A DNA stretch of 64,000 nucleotides from Streptomyces sp. Tue 6430 (GTDB lineage: Bacteria > Actinomycetota > Actinomycetes > Streptomycetales > Streptomycetaceae). Made by a program: the position numbers and the translations under genes. Of the stretch, positions 7,600-19,793 are shown piece by piece. The stretch lies in the NCBI GenBank assembly GCA_021568835.1, contig JAKGSH010000001.1, positions 496,001 through 560,000 of the forward strand, in the 5' to 3' direction. Below the pieces are notes generated by a model. It searched no databases. It was not told the DNA's origin and was given only the letters and a program-made list of their open reading frames with translations. Each line of letters starts with the position of its first letter. Positions within the stretch are counted from its first letter, which is position 1.

Positions 7600-8238
7600 A
7601 TGCTAGCCCTCCTGCACACCTCGCCCGTCCACGTGCCCGTGTTCGACGCCCTGCGTGACCGGGCCCACCCCGGCCTGGAACTGCGGCACTTCGTCGACGA
7701 GGACCTGCTGGTCCGGGCGCGTGAGCGGGGACCCGACGCGGTCGCCGCCGACGTACGGGCCGTGCTCGCGCGTGCCGTCGCCGACGGGGCGCGGGCGGTG
7801 CTGTGCACCTGCTCCACCCTCGGCGCGGTCGCCGAGTCGGCCGCGCCGGGCGTCCCCGTGCTGCGCGTCGACCGGCCGATGGCCGCGGCCGCGGTCGCCG
7901 CGGGCCCGCGGGTCGTCGTCCTGGCGGCCCTGGAGAGCACCCTCGGCCCCACCGCGGCGCTCGTGACGGAGGAGGCGGCCCGCGCGGGCCGCCCCGTCGC
8001 CGTGCGCACGCTGCTCGTCGACGGCGCCTGGGACCGCTTCGAGGCCGGCGACACCGAGGCCTACGTCCGTCTCGTCGTCGCCGCCGCCGACGCGGTCACC
8101 GGCGCCGATGCCGACGCGATCGTGCTGGCCCAGGCCTCCATGGCCCCCGCCCAGCAGCTCACCACCACCCCGGTACCGGTGCTCAGCAGTCCCGGGCCGG
8201 GCCTGGCCGCGGGCGCGGCGGCAGCCCGCCGCGGCTGA
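7600..8238 (+). CDS. Aspartate/glutamate racemase-family protein
   Basis: A 212-residue protein of the Asp/Glu/hydantoin racemase superfamily. The first catalytic-type cysteine is in AVLCTCSTLGAVAE. The position where active racemases carry the second cysteine reads AIVLAQASMAP, with no Cys, so a two-base proton-transfer racemase mechanism is doubtful and a lyase- or decarboxylase-like or regulatory role is possible. It follows panD and a GNAT gene closely. Substrate cannot be inferred. Confidence 0.8.
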   Translation: MLALLHTSPVHVPVFDALRDRAHPGLELRHFVDEDLLVRARERGPDAVAADVRAVLARAVADGARAVLCTCSTLGAVAESAAPGVPVLRVDRPMAAAAVAAGPRVVVLAALESTLGPTAALVTEEAARAGRPVAVRTLLVDGAWDRFEAGDTEAYVRLVVAAADAVTGADADAIVLAQASMAPAQQLTTTPVPVLSSPGPGLAAGAAAARRG

Positions 8239-8360
8239 CCCCGCCCGGCGGGGGACCCGGCCGGGCGCACCGCGTGCCACCACCGGGTGACTGCGTGCGC
8301 CGCCGTCGGGTAGGCGGGGGAGTAGTCCAGAGCCAAGCTCACCCCGGCCCGGAGGACACG

Positions 8361-8618
8361 ATGACGAACCCGTACCCCGACCCCGTCCAGCCGCCGCCGA
8401 CGCCGGTTCCCGACCCGTACCCCAGCCCGGTCCCGAACCCCGAACCACCCCCGGGGCCGGAGCCCACCCCGCCCGTCCCCGGACCGGATCCGCAGCCGGG
8501 CCCGAAGCCGACTCCGCCGGCCCCGCCGCATCCGGGGCCGCCGGACCCGGACCCGTCCCCGATCCCGCCGGGCCCGGACCCGGTCCCGAACCCGGAGCCG
8601 GGCCCACCGCTCAGCTGA
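8361..8618 (+). CDS. Small proline-rich repeat protein
   Basis: An 85-residue protein made almost wholly of P-x-P and P-x-P-x-P blocks (PDPYPSPVPNPEPPPGPEP and similar). A good ribosome site, GGAGG at 8351-8355, precedes the ATG by six bases, which is the main reason to accept it, since proline-rich frames arise by chance in GC-rich DNA. No signal peptide or membrane segment. It is followed by a perfect palindromic terminator. Function unknown. Confidence 0.55.
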   Translation: MTNPYPDPVQPPPTPVPDPYPSPVPNPEPPPGPEPTPPVPGPDPQPGPKPTPPAPPHPGPPDPDPSPIPPGPDPVPNPEPGPPLS

Positions 8619-8704
8619 CTCCGGGAACGGCGGACGCCAGGGACGGCCGACGCCAGGAACGACGGACCACCAGGAACGGCCGGCCGGTGGAGGCGGCAGG
8701 CGAA

Positions 8705-8736
8705 GACGGGCGGCACCCCGCGGGGTGCCGCCCGTC
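8705..8736. terminator. Perfect palindromic bidirectional terminator
   Basis: A 32-base perfect palindrome (half GACGGGCGGCACCCCG) between the proline-rich gene on the plus strand and gnd on the minus strand. It has no U tract, as usual in streptomycetes. Confidence 0.75.
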
Positions 8737-8799
8737 GCCACGGCCCCGCAGAGCGCCGCCCACCGCGACGCCTCCGCGGGAGCCCCTCAGGGGCAGCCC

Positions 8800-10239
8800 C
8801 TACGCCGGAACCTCCGACCGGTCTCCGCCCCACAGCGTGTGGAACGACCCGTCCCGGTCCACCCGGCGGTAGGTGTGGGCCCCGAAGAAGTCCCGCTGTC
8901 CCTGCGTCAGGGCGGCGGGCAGCCGTTCGGCGCGCAGGGCGTCGTAGTAGGCGAGCGCCGCCGCGAAGCCCGGGGTCGGCACGCCCTGGAGCGTCGCGGC
9001 GACCAGCACCTCGCGCCACGCGTCCTGCGCGGCCCCGATCTCCGCGGCGAACGTCTCGTCGGACAGCAGGCTCGGCAGGTCCGGCCGGGCGTCGTAGGCG
9101 GCGCGGATGCGGTCGAGGAAGGCCGCCCGGATGATGCAGCCGCCCCGCCAGATCGCCGAGACGGCGCCGAGGTCGATGTCCCAGCCGTACTCCGCGCCGC
9201 CCGCGGCGATCTCGTGGAAGCCCTGCGTGTACGAAACGATCTTGGAGGCGTACAGCGCCTGCTCGACCCGGTCCGCGAAGGCCTGGGCCTCGGCCCGGTC
9301 CAGCGGCGCCGCCTTCGGTCCGGACAGGCCGCGCGAGGCCTCCCGCAGCGCCGCGTGGCCCGACAGCGACCTCGCGAAGACGGCCTCCGCGATGCCCGAC
9401 ACCGGTACCCCGAGGTCCAGCGCGATCTGCACGGTCCAGCGGCCGGTGCCCTTCTGCTCGGCCTGGTCCACCACCACGTCCACGAACGGCTCACCCGTCG
9501 CCGCGTCCACGTGCGACAGCACCTCGGCCGTGATCTCGATCAGGTACGAGTCCAGCCGGCCCGTGTTCCAGGTGCGGAAGATGTCCGCGATCTCGGCGGG
9601 GGAGTACCCGGCGACGTCCCGCAGCAGCTGGTACGCCTCGCCGATCAGCTGCATGTCGGCGTACTCGATGCCGTTGTGGACCATCTTCACGAAGTGCCCG
9701 GCGCCGTCCGGACCGACGTGCGTCACACAGGGCGCCCCGTCGGCCGCCTTGGCGGAGATCTTCTCCAGCATGGGACCCAGCGACCCGTACGACTCCGGAG
9801 AGCCGCCCGGCATGATGCTGGGGCCGTGCAGCGCGCCCTCCTCGCCGCCGGAGATGCCCGTGCCGACGAAGTGGATGCCCTGCTCCCGCAGCTCGCGCTC
9901 ACGGCGCCGGGTGTCGGCGAAGTGCGCGTTGCCACCGTCGATGATCATGTCGCCGGGCTCCAGCAGCGGCGCGAATTCCTGGATCACCGCGTCGGTCGGC
10001 TCCCCGGCCTTCACCATGATCACCAGGCGGCGGGGGCGCTCCAGCGCCGCCACGAACTCCTTGGCGGTCTCGGCCGCGATGAACTCGCCCTCGCCGCCGA
10101 ACTCCTCCACGAGGGCGTGCGTGCGCGCCGCCGTCCGGTTGTGCAGGGCGACCGTGTAGCCGTTGCGGGCGAAGTTGCGGGCGAGGTTGCGGCCCATGAC
10201 CGCGAGTCCCGTGACACCGATCTGGGCTGAGTTGGTCAT
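8800..10239 (-). CDS. gnd: 6-phosphogluconate dehydrogenase, decarboxylating
   Basis: A 479-residue enzyme of the long GndA type that oxidises 6-phosphogluconate to ribulose 5-phosphate and CO2 with NADP, giving the cell reducing power and pentoses. Seen are the N-terminal dinucleotide fold GVTGLAVMGRNLARNFA, GISGGEEGA, the catalytic KMVHNGIEYADMQLI and the C-terminal helical domain through YYDALRAERLP. The ATG at 10239 is preceded by GAGGAG; a 54-residue upstream extension has no family similarity. It converges with the proline-rich gene and is divergent from the RpfD-like gene. Confidence 0.97.
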   Translation of the reverse strand: MTNSAQIGVTGLAVMGRNLARNFARNGYTVALHNRTAARTHALVEEFGGEGEFIAAETAKEFVAALERPRRLVIMVKAGEPTDAVIQEFAPLLEPGDMIIDGGNAHFADTRRRERELREQGIHFVGTGISGGEEGALHGPSIMPGGSPESYGSLGPMLEKISAKAADGAPCVTHVGPDGAGHFVKMVHNGIEYADMQLIGEAYQLLRDVAGYSPAEIADIFRTWNTGRLDSYLIEITAEVLSHVDAATGEPFVDVVVDQAEQKGTGRWTVQIALDLGVPVSGIAEAVFARSLSGHAALREASRGLSGPKAAPLDRAEAQAFADRVEQALYASKIVSYTQGFHEIAAGGAEYGWDIDLGAVSAIWRGGCIIRAAFLDRIRAAYDARPDLPSLLSDETFAAEIGAAQDAWREVLVAATLQGVPTPGFAAALAYYDALRAERLPAALTQGQRDFFGAHTYRRVDRDGSFHTLWGGDRSEVPA

Positions 10240-11785
<1,546 letters not shown>

Positions 11786-11796
<11 letters not shown>

Positions 11797-13063
11797 TGCG
11801 CACCCGGCGCCGGTCGAAGACCGGCGCCGGGACGTACGGTCCCCCGTAGAACGGTCCGTACAACGGCAGCGGCACGGGCGCGGGAGCCGGCACCACCGGC
11901 ACCGACGGTTCCCCGGGGGCCACCGGCTCCTCCGCCATCACCGGCACCGGTTCCCTCACCACCACCCGGGCCGGCACGGTGTCGGTCACCTGCGGGGAGG
12001 TTTCCGCGGCCGCCGGGACGACGGCCCCCGCGAGGGACGGTTCCGGGAACGCGAGAGCCATCCGCTCCGCGGCGGCCGCCGCGGCGAACTCCGTGACCGT
12101 CGTGAGGGGCCGCGCCGCGACAGTGCCGTCAGCAGGCTCCGGAAACACGACGAGGAGGTCGGCCACGGGCGCAACCACTCCCGTGGGGACCGTCCGCGTC
12201 TCCTCGTGCCGCGGGCCGGTGGTCTCCGGCTGGGTGCTCGTCAGCCGCTCGGTCGTCAGCAGGATCAGGCCACCGGCCGCCACCACGCCACAGCTCAGGG
12301 CGAGCGCGGTGCCGGTGGTGCCGTAGCGGAAGGTCTCGCCGAACATCGTGATGCCGACGGCCGCCGCCACCACGGGGTTGACCACGGTGAGCGTGGCCAG
12401 CGGGGCCGCGAGTCCCGCGCCGCGGTAGGAGGCCTGCGACAGCAGCATGCCGGCCGTGGCCAGGACGCCGATCACGGCCAGGGAGGGCAGGTCGGCCGCC
12501 GAGACGCCGTCGGTCCAGTCGACCGCGACGGTCTTGGTGAACACCGACGACATGCCGAACGCGATGCCGGAGCCGGTCGCCAGCAGCATGCTGCGCACCG
12601 CCGGGTGCCGGTGCGCGGCCCGGCCGGCGACCATCAGTGCCACGACGGCGCCGACCGTGACGAGCGCCGCGCCCACCCGCTGCGGGGTGCTGAGCGACTG
12701 GGCCTCGGCCGCGCCGACCAGGGAGAGCAGACCGGCCAGACCGACGGTCGCCATGACGGCGCCGCGCCAGGCCGTCGCCCCGGCCCTGCGGCCCACGAAC
12801 AGCGCGGCCATCGGCAGCGCGAAGACGATGGTGAGCGCGCCCAGCGGCTGCACCAGGCTGAGCGGACCGTACGCGAGCGCCACGACGTGCAGCAGGCCGC
12901 CGAGACCGTTCAGCCCGACCGCCGCCCACCAGCCCGGCCGCCGCAGCGGGGCGTACTGCTCGTCGGGGGAGGACACCGCGACCTGCTCCTGCACGATCGC
13001 CCCGGCCGCGTACGCCACGGCGGAGACGAGCGACAGGACCACGGACAACGCGAGGGCGCTCAT
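11786..13063 (-). CDS. DMT-superfamily membrane transporter with proline-rich tail
   Basis: A 425-residue protein with about nine or ten hydrophobic helices in residues 1-290 (MSALALSVVLSLVSAVAYAA, LGGLLHVVALAYGPLSLVQP, and so on), arranged like EamA/DMT exporters that carry small metabolites or lipids. From about residue 300 it has a long Val/Pro/Ala-rich cytoplasmic tail with no known domain. The ATG at 13063 has AGAGGAG in good position; a longer upstream frame begins in non-coding sequence. Substrate not predictable. Confidence 0.85.
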
Positions 13064-13272
13064 GAGCTGCTCCTCTGCGTGAGGCGGGGGCCCGGGGCCC
13101 GGCGCGGTGAACGGTCGGCTCTCATGGCAAACACGATGCCTTGTCGATCTGTTCCCGTCGTCGTCCCTGAGCACTCAATGAGTCCTACTACCGATGGAGT
13201 ACGCAGCACCCCGACTCCTCCCCAGGGTGGGGAACACGCCGGGGATCCCCCTGACGGCGGCCCCTGACCCCC

Positions 13273-14065
13273 TTGGTACTACTGCACTTCGTGGACCTCG
13301 ACCCCCAACTGACGGCCCTGCGCCCCCTCGGCGGTTTCTTCGCCCTGCGCACCACCCCGCCCACCGCCTTGGAAGGAGCACAGGCCCGGCCCCTGCCGAC
13401 GCTCGCGCAGGCCTACCGCGCCGAGCCCGCCGCGTCCGCCGACGCCCACGGCGACCCCTGGCCCGCCGCGTCGGCAAGGTGGCCCGCGCCCTGCGCGTCC
13501 CCGAGCCGCGCGTCGCCGCCTCCCTCGCCCAGCAGGGTCTCGCGGCCCGGCTCTGGTCGGTCGCGCTCGGCTGCGCCGTCCTCTACGGCCGCCGGCCCGA
13601 CCTGGCGCCGGAACTGCTGCGCTGGGATCCGGACGGCAGCGCCCCCGACGACCTGTGGCTGACGGAGGTCCGCGCCCGGCCCGGCGACGCGGAGAGCCTG
13701 GCGGCGGCGGTCCTGCACGGCCACCTCGAACCGCTGGCGGCCGCCCTGCGCGCCCGCCACCGCGTCGCCCCCGGCCTGCTGCGCGGCAACGCCGCCTCGG
13801 CGCTGGCCGGCGCGGCCCGGCAGCTCGAGGGCTGGGCGCGGGCGAACGGCCGCCCCGACGCCGCCGCCCGCTCCCGCGCCCTCACCGCCGAACTCCTCGC
13901 CCACCCCCTCCTGGCCGGCGCCGGAACCCCCACCGCGACTCCCGCCGGCACGGCCTTCCGCCGTCACAGCTGCTGCCTGTACTACCGGGTGCCCGGCGGC
14001 GGGTCTGCGGTGACTGTTGCTTCCCACGACCCCCGCGCCCTTTCCTCCGCGGCCCGTCCGGGTGA
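13273..14065 (+). CDS. FhuF-like (2Fe-2S) protein, frameshifted
   Basis: The repaired product is about 264 residues and ends SCCLYYRVPGGGVCGDCCF, the cysteine cluster that binds a 2Fe-2S centre in FhuF-type ferric-siderophore reductases. The body (RVAASLAQQGLAARLWSVAL, ELLRWDPDGS, VAPGLLRGNAASALAG) fits the streptomycete family. Two single-base losses are seen: one C in the run at 13455-13458 and one G near 14001-14003. The start is uncertain; TTG at 13273 is the first candidate after an in-frame stop, GTG at 13291 is an alternative, and neither has a good ribosome site. The glycogen genes follow. Confidence 0.75.
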
Positions 14066-14111
14066 CCATGAAGAGGACCGGTCTTCACAGGCGAATCCAG
14101 GAGGTTGCCGG

Positions 14112-15280
14112 GTGCGAGTGGGACTGCTGACCCGGGAGTACCCCCGGACGTGTACGGCGGGGCGGGCGTCCATGTCGAGTTCCTCGCCCGGGAGCTGCGC
14201 GAGCTGGTCGACCTGGAGGTGCACTGCTGGGGCGAGGGCCGTACCGAAGGCGTCCGGCGCCACCGCTCCTGGCCCGTCCTCGACGGCGCCAACGACGCGC
14301 TGCGCACGTTCTCCGTGGACCTCGCCATGGCCGCCGCGCTGGAGGGCCGCGAACTGGTCCACTCCCACACCTGGTACGCCAACCTCGCCGGCCACCTCGC
14401 CAAGGAGCTGTACGGCGTCCCGCACGTGGTGACCGCGCACTCGCTGGAGCCCCTGCGGCCCTGGAAGGCCGAGCAGCTGGGCGGCGGGTACCGCCTCTCG
14501 AGCTGGGCCGAGCGGACCGCCGTGGAGGCCGCCGACGCGGTGATCGCCGTCTCCGGCGCGATGCGCGAGGACATCCTCGCCTGCTACCCGGCGCTGGACC
14601 CGGCCCGGGTCCACGTCGTCCACAACGGCATCGACACCGCCCTGTACCGGCCCGACCCCCGCACGGACGCCCTCCACCGGACCGGCGTCGACCCGGCCCG
14701 TCCGTACGTGCTGTTCGTCGGCCGCATCACCCGCCAGAAGGGCGTCCCGCACCTGCTGCGCGCCGTCCGGGACATCGACCCGGCGGTCCAGGTCGTGCTG
14801 TGCGCGGGCGCGCCCGACACCCCCGAGATCGACCGCGAGTTCCGCGAGCTGTTCGCGGAGCTGAGCCGGGCGCGGGACGGCGTGCACTGGATCCCGCGGA
14901 TGCTGCCGCGTCCGGAGGTCATCCAGCTCCTCACCCACGCGGCCGTCTTCGTCTGCCCCTCGGTCTACGAGCCGCTCGGCATCGTCAACCTGGAGGCGAT
15001 GGCCTGCGGCACGCCCGTCGTGGCCTCCCGGGTCGGTGGCATCCCGGAGGTCGTCGAGGACGGCGCGACCGGACTGCTGGTCCCCGTGACGGACGGGGAC
15101 GAGGGGGCCGCCGCCTTCGAGGCGGGTCTCGCGCGGGCCCTGGACTCCGTGCTGGGCGATCCGGCGACGGCCCGCCGCATGGGCGAGGCCGGACGGGTGC
15201 GCGCGGTGGAGGAGTTCGGCTGGGACGCGGTCGCCCGGCGCACCGTCCGGCTCTACGAGAACACCCTCGAACAGGCGTAG
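14112..15280 (+). CDS. glgA: Actinobacterial glycogen synthase / alpha-maltose-1-phosphate synthase, frameshifted
   Basis: A glycosyltransferase of about 389 residues of the corynebacterial GlgA (GlgM) type, which uses ADP-glucose to extend glucan or to make maltose 1-phosphate for the GlgE route. The start is GTG at 14112 ([11 protein letters not shown]), with AGGAGG seven bases upstream. One C is missing from the run at 14141-14145, after which the frame continues through [36 protein letters not shown] and the sugar-nucleotide motif [19 protein letters not shown]. glgC follows 52 bases downstream, so substrate supply and use are encoded together. Confidence 0.93.
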
Positions 15281-15332
15281 CGCGCCCCGTGCGGGGCAGC
15301 AATGGATCAACCAGGGTGTGAGGGGAGCGGCC

Positions 15333-16552
15333 ATGCGTCGTGGTGGGCCTTCGGTCCTCGGAATCGTGCTGGCGGGCGGCGAGGGCAAACGCCTGATGCC
15401 GCTCACGGCGGACCGCGCCAAGCCCGCGGTCACCTTCGGCGGGACGTACCGTCTCGTCGACTTCGTGCTGTCCAACCTCGTCAACGCCGACATCCTGCGC
15501 ATCTGCGTCCTGACCCAGTACAAGTCGCACTCGCTGGACCGGCACATCACCACGACCTGGCGCATGTCGAGCCTGCTCGGCAACTACGTCACCCCCGTCC
15601 CTGCCCAGCAGCGCCTCGGCCCGCGCTGGTACCTGGGCAGCGCCGACGCCATCCTCCAGTCGCTGAACCTGATCTACGACGAGCGCCCCGAGTACGTGGC
15701 GGTGTTCGGCGCCGACCACGTGTACCGCATGGACCCGCGCCAGATGCTCGCCCAGCACATCGACAGCGGCGCGGGCGTGACGGTGGCCGGCATCCGGGTG
15801 CCGCGCGCCGAGTCCGCGTCCTTCGGCGTGATCACGGCGGGCTCGGACGGGCAGACGGTGGAGCGGTTCCTGGAGAAGCCCGCCGACCCGCCGGGCCTCG
15901 CGGACGACCCGGAGTGCGTGTTCGCCTCCATGGGCAACTACGTCTTCACCACCAAGGCCCTCATCGAGGCCCTCCAGCGGGACGCCGAGGACGAGCGCTC
16001 GGTGCACGACATGGGCGGTTCGATCCTGCCCCAGCTCACCGACCGCGGCGAGGCCCAGCTGTACGACTTCAGCGAGAACCACGTGCCGGGCGAGACCACC
16101 CGCGACCAGGGCTACTGGCGGGACGTGGGCACGCTCGACGCGTACTACGACGCCCACATGGACCTGATCGCCGAGCGGCCCGCGTTCAACCTGTACAACC
16201 GCAGCTGGCCGATCTACACCCACTCGGGCCAGTTGTCCCCGGCCCGTTTCAACGCGGGCGGCATCGCCAGCGAGTCGATCATCAGTGCGGGCTGCCTCAT
16301 CCGGGGCAGGTCAGCCGCTCGGTGCTGTCGCCGGGTGTCCTGGTCGACCCGGGGGCGGTCGTGCAGGGCTCGATCCTGCACGACAACGTCCACATCGGGC
16401 GGGGCGCGGTGGTGCGCGGGGCGATCCTGGACAAGAACGTCGAGGTACCGCCCGGCGCGACGATCGGCGTGAACCCGGAGCGGGACGCCGAGCTGTACTC
16501 GGTGTCGAAGGCGGGCGTCATCGCCCTGGGCAAGGGACAGCGGGTGTCGTGA
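15333..16552 (+). CDS. glgC: Glucose-1-phosphate adenylyltransferase, frameshifted
   Basis: ADP-glucose pyrophosphorylase, about 406 residues, which makes ADP-glucose from ATP and glucose 1-phosphate. It shows the nucleotide-binding [20 protein letters not shown], the sites [11 protein letters not shown] and [10 protein letters not shown], then the C-terminal left-handed beta-helix ([19 protein letters not shown]). The frame is lost at the GGGG run 16303-16306; one more G joins the catalytic domain to the helix. The ATG at 15333 has GAGGGGAG upstream. It follows glgA on the same strand. Confidence 0.95.
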
Positions 16553-16761
16553 GCGGAGCACGGGCACGTGCGGAACACGGGGAACCGCCGCGCCCGGAGG
16601 CGTCGCCGGCCGAGCGGTCCCATCGATCACCATTTCGAATCATGTGCTCCTTTTGACGCATACGTAACCGCTTCTTAACTGTGCGTAGCCCGATCGTGCT
16701 TGACCGTGATCGTGCGGGGGCGATTGACTACGGGCTCACTCCCCTCGACGCGAGGCAAGCC

Positions 16762-18100
16762 GTGACCGCTGATCCACTCGCACCCCTCGACCTGGCGTTC
16801 TGGAACATCGAGACTCCCGAGAACCCGATGCACCTCGGCGCGCTGGGCGTCTTCACCGCGCCCTCGGCCACCGCCGCCGCCCACGCCGCCGACCTGCTCG
16901 CCGGCCGGGCCGCCGCCGTCCCCGGACTGCGCATGCGGATCCGGGACGTGTGGGGCCGCTCACCGCGCCGCTCTCCCTCGGCGGCGCCGTCCGCGAGCCC
17001 GACCCGGGGTTCGACCCGCTGCGCCACGTGCACCTGCACGCGCCCACCGCCGACTTCCAGGCGGCGGCCGGGCGGCTCATGGAGCACCCGCTGGACCGCG
17101 GCCGGCCCCCGTGGGAGGCGCATGTCCTGCCGGGCGGGGCGGGCGACGGCTTCGCCGTCCTGTTCAAGTTCCACCACGCCCTCGCCGACGGGCTGCGCGC
17201 ACTGACCCTGGCCGCCGCCGTCCTGGACCCCCTGGACCTGCCCGCCCCCGGCCCCGCCCGGCGGCGTCGGCCCGCGGCCTGCCCGAGGCGCGCGCGCTGC
17301 CCGGCCTGCTGCGCGGCGCCCTGTCCGACGCCCTGTCCGACGTGGGCCGCGCCCTCGACATCGGCGCCTCCGTCGCCGTCCACACCCTCGGCATGCGCTC
17401 CACCACCGCCCTCACCGCCGCTCCCACCGGCACCCGCCGCACCGGCGGCGTGGCCGTCGACCTCGACGACGTGCACCGGGTGCGCAAGGTCGTCGGCGGC
17501 ACTGTCAACGACGTCCTGATCGCGGTCGTCGCGGGGGCGCTGCGCACCTGGCTCGACGAGCGCGGCGACAGCAGCGCCGGCGTGTCCCCGCGCGCCCTCA
17601 TCCCCGTCTCCCAGCGCCGTCCGCGCACCGCCCACCCGCAGGGCAACCGGCTCTCCGGGTACCTGATGAGGCTGCCCGTCGACGATCCCGACCCGCTCGG
17701 CCGGCTCGGCGCGGTCCGCGCCGCCATGGACCGCAACAAGGACGCCGGACCGGGCCGCGGCGCGGGCGCCGTCGCCCTGCTCGCCGACCACGTCCCCGCC
17801 CTCGGGCACCGCCTCGGCGGTCCCCTGGTCAGCCAGGCGGCCCGGCTCTGGTTCGACATCCTCGTCACCAGCGTGCCGCTGCCGGGCATCGGCCTGAAGC
17901 TCGCCGGGAACCCGGTGACGGAGATCTACCCCTACGCCCCGCTCGCCCGCGGCCAGTCCCTGGCGGTGGCGATCTCGACGTACCGGGGCCTCGTCCACTT
18001 CGGCCTGGTCGCGGACGCCGAGGCGGTCCCCGATCTCGACCGGTTCGCGCGGGCGCTGACCGCGGAGGTGGAGACGCTCATCACGGCCTGCGGCTCTTGA
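16762..18100 (+). CDS. Wax ester synthase/diacylglycerol acyltransferase, frameshifted
   Basis: About 446 residues after repair. It begins PLAPLDLAFWNIETPENPMH, the usual N-terminus of actinobacterial WS/DGAT enzymes, which join acyl-CoA to diacylglycerol or fatty alcohol to make storage lipid. The active-site HHxxxDG motif is present as FHHALADG. Later conserved blocks are VNDVLIAVVAGALRTWL and NRLSGYLMRLPVDDPDP. Two single-base losses are needed: one G in the run at 16952-16955 and one near 17260. Start GTG at 16762 has GAGG upstream. A TTGACG element lies about 110 bases upstream and may belong to its promoter. Confidence 0.9.
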
Positions 18101-18203
18101 CCCGCGCGGGTTTGGAGGGGCGGCCCGGCGCTCCGTAGAATTCCCCGTTCGAAAGCGGGCGCGGTCGGAGCGCCGCACGGGGCAGCAGGGAAACGGCAGC
18201 GCG

Positions 18204-19745
18204 ATGACGGTGACAGAGGACGGCCCGGCGGCCATGGACGAGGCCATGGGTGAGGCCGTGGACAGGGCCGTGGGTGAGACCGTGGGCGAGGCCGCGTACG
18301 GGCCCGGCATCGACCCGGAGCGGCTGGCGGTCTGCCTCGCCGTACTGGAGGAACTCGACAAGCTCGACGTCGACCACCCCGACGCGATCACCGTGCGCCG
18401 GGCCACCGCCGGCATCTACCGCTCGGTCAAGCAGCGCCGCCGCCAGGAGCGCCGGGCCGCCAAGACCGCCCACGACAGGGCCGTCACCGAGGCCACCGCG
18501 ACCGGCTCCGCCCAGCGCATCGACGACGAGACCGAGGGCATCCTCCCCTCCTCCCGCACGGAGGAGGGCACGATCGCGGGGATACTCCAGCGCCCCCGCT
18601 CCTGCTACACCTGCAAGGCGCGCTACGTCGAGGTCGACTACTTCTACCACCAGCTCTGCCCGGAGTGCGCCGCCGACAACCGCGCCCGCCGCGACGCCCG
18701 CACCGACCTCACCGGCAAGCGCGCGCTGCTCACCGGCGGCCGCGCCAAGATCGGCATGTACATCGCGCTCCGGCTGCTGCGCGACGGGGCGCACACCACG
18801 ATCACGACCCGCTTCCCGAAGGACGCGATCCGCCGCTTCAAGGCGATGGACGACGCGGCGGACTGGATCCACCGCCTGGAGGTCGTCGGCATCGACCTGC
18901 GCGACCCGGCACAGGCCGTGGCGCTGGCCGACCAGGTCGCCGAGCAGGGCCCGCTCGACATCCTGATCAACAACGCGACGCAGACCGTACGCCGGCTGCC
19001 CTCCGCCTACGCCGCCCTGGTCGACGGCGAGAGCGCCCCGCTGCCCGCCGGCGAGCTGCCCGCCCACCACGTCATCGGCGCCTTCGGCTCCGGCGCGGTC
19101 GACGGCCTGGCCGCACTGCCCCTCGGCGCCGGCGGCATGGACGCGCAGCAGGTCGCCGACCTCGCCCTGGTGGCGGGCAACGCCAGCGTCGCCCGCCACC
19201 TGGACGGCACCGCCATCGACGCGGGCGGCCTGGTCCCCGACGTCGTCGACACCAACACCTGGGTGCAGACCATCGAGCAGATCTCCCCGGTGGAGCTGCT
19301 CGAGACCCAGCTGTGCAACTACACGGCGCCCTTCATCCTGATCAGCAAGCTCCGCCCGGCCATGGCCGAAGCGGCGCGCAGGTCCTCAGGCAAGCGCGCC
19401 TACGTGGTGAACGTCTCGGCGATGGAAGGCGTCTTCGGCCGCGGCTACAAGGGCGCCGGCCACCCCAACACCAACGCCGCCAAGGCCGCGATGAACATGG
19501 TCACGCGCACCAGCGCCCAGGAGATGTTCCAGACCGACGGCATCCTGATGACCTCGGTCGACACGGGCTGGATCACCGACGAGCGCCCGCACTACGACAA
19601 GCTGCGCCTGGCCGAGGAGGGCTTCCACGCCCCGCTCGACCTGGTCGACGGCGCGGCCCGCGTCTACGACCCCATCGTGCGCGGCGAGTCGGGCGAGGAC
19701 CTGTACGGCGTCTTCCTCAAGGACTACGCGCCCGGCAAGTGGTGA
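18204..19745 (+). CDS. Zinc-ribbon SDR-family protein lacking the catalytic Tyr
   Basis: A 513-residue protein reading cleanly without frameshift. Residues 30-110 are charged and helical. Residues 134-155 hold two CxxC pairs (CYTC and CPEC) that look like a zinc ribbon. A Rossmann fold follows (KRALLTGGRAKIGMYIALRL, where the glycine motif is TGGRAKIG, and DILINNATQTVRRL). The usual SDR catalytic YxxxK position reads TNAAK (HPNTNAAKAAMNM), so Tyr is replaced by Thr, although the Ser in VNVSAMEG is kept. About 130 extra residues separate the NNAT motif from the catalytic region. It stands alone. Function unknown; a classical dehydrogenase is not assured. Confidence 0.82.
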   Translation: MTVTEDGPAAMDEAMGEAVDRAVGETVGEAAYGPGIDPERLAVCLAVLEELDKLDVDHPDAITVRRATAGIYRSVKQRRRQERRAAKTAHDRAVTEATATGSAQRIDDETEGILPSSRTEEGTIAGILQRPRSCYTCKARYVEVDYFYHQLCPECAADNRARRDARTDLTGKRALLTGGRAKIGMYIALRLLRDGAHTTITTRFPKDAIRRFKAMDDAADWIHRLEVVGIDLRDPAQAVALADQVAEQGPLDILINNATQTVRRLPSAYAALVDGESAPLPAGELPAHHVIGAFGSGAVDGLAALPLGAGGMDAQQVADLALVAGNASVARHLDGTAIDAGGLVPDVVDTNTWVQTIEQISPVELLETQLCNYTAPFILISKLRPAMAEAARRSSGKRAYVVNVSAMEGVFGRGYKGAGHPNTNAAKAAMNMVTRTSAQEMFQTDGILMTSVDTGWITDERPHYDKLRLAEEGFHAPLDLVDGAARVYDPIVRGESGEDLYGVFLKDYAPGKW

Positions 19746-19793
19746 CGACAGCCCTCGGCAAATGGCGACGGCGGCACCCGGCAAGTGGTGACG
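19733..19793 (+). repeat. 23-bp tandem repeat, three units, including the SDR stop codon
   Basis: The core CGGCAAGTGGTGACG starts at 19733 and at 19779, with a variant CGGCAAATGGCGACG at 19756, giving exact 23-base spacing. The first unit is the last codons and TGA stop of the SDR gene; the second unit has CGA in place of TGA. Confidence 0.75.

Noticed and set aside
8339..9019. Minus-strand Gly-rich open frame over the proline-rich gene and the end of gnd
   Set aside because: It is the reverse of Pro codons and of gnd, has no ribosome site and crosses a strong terminator palindrome.
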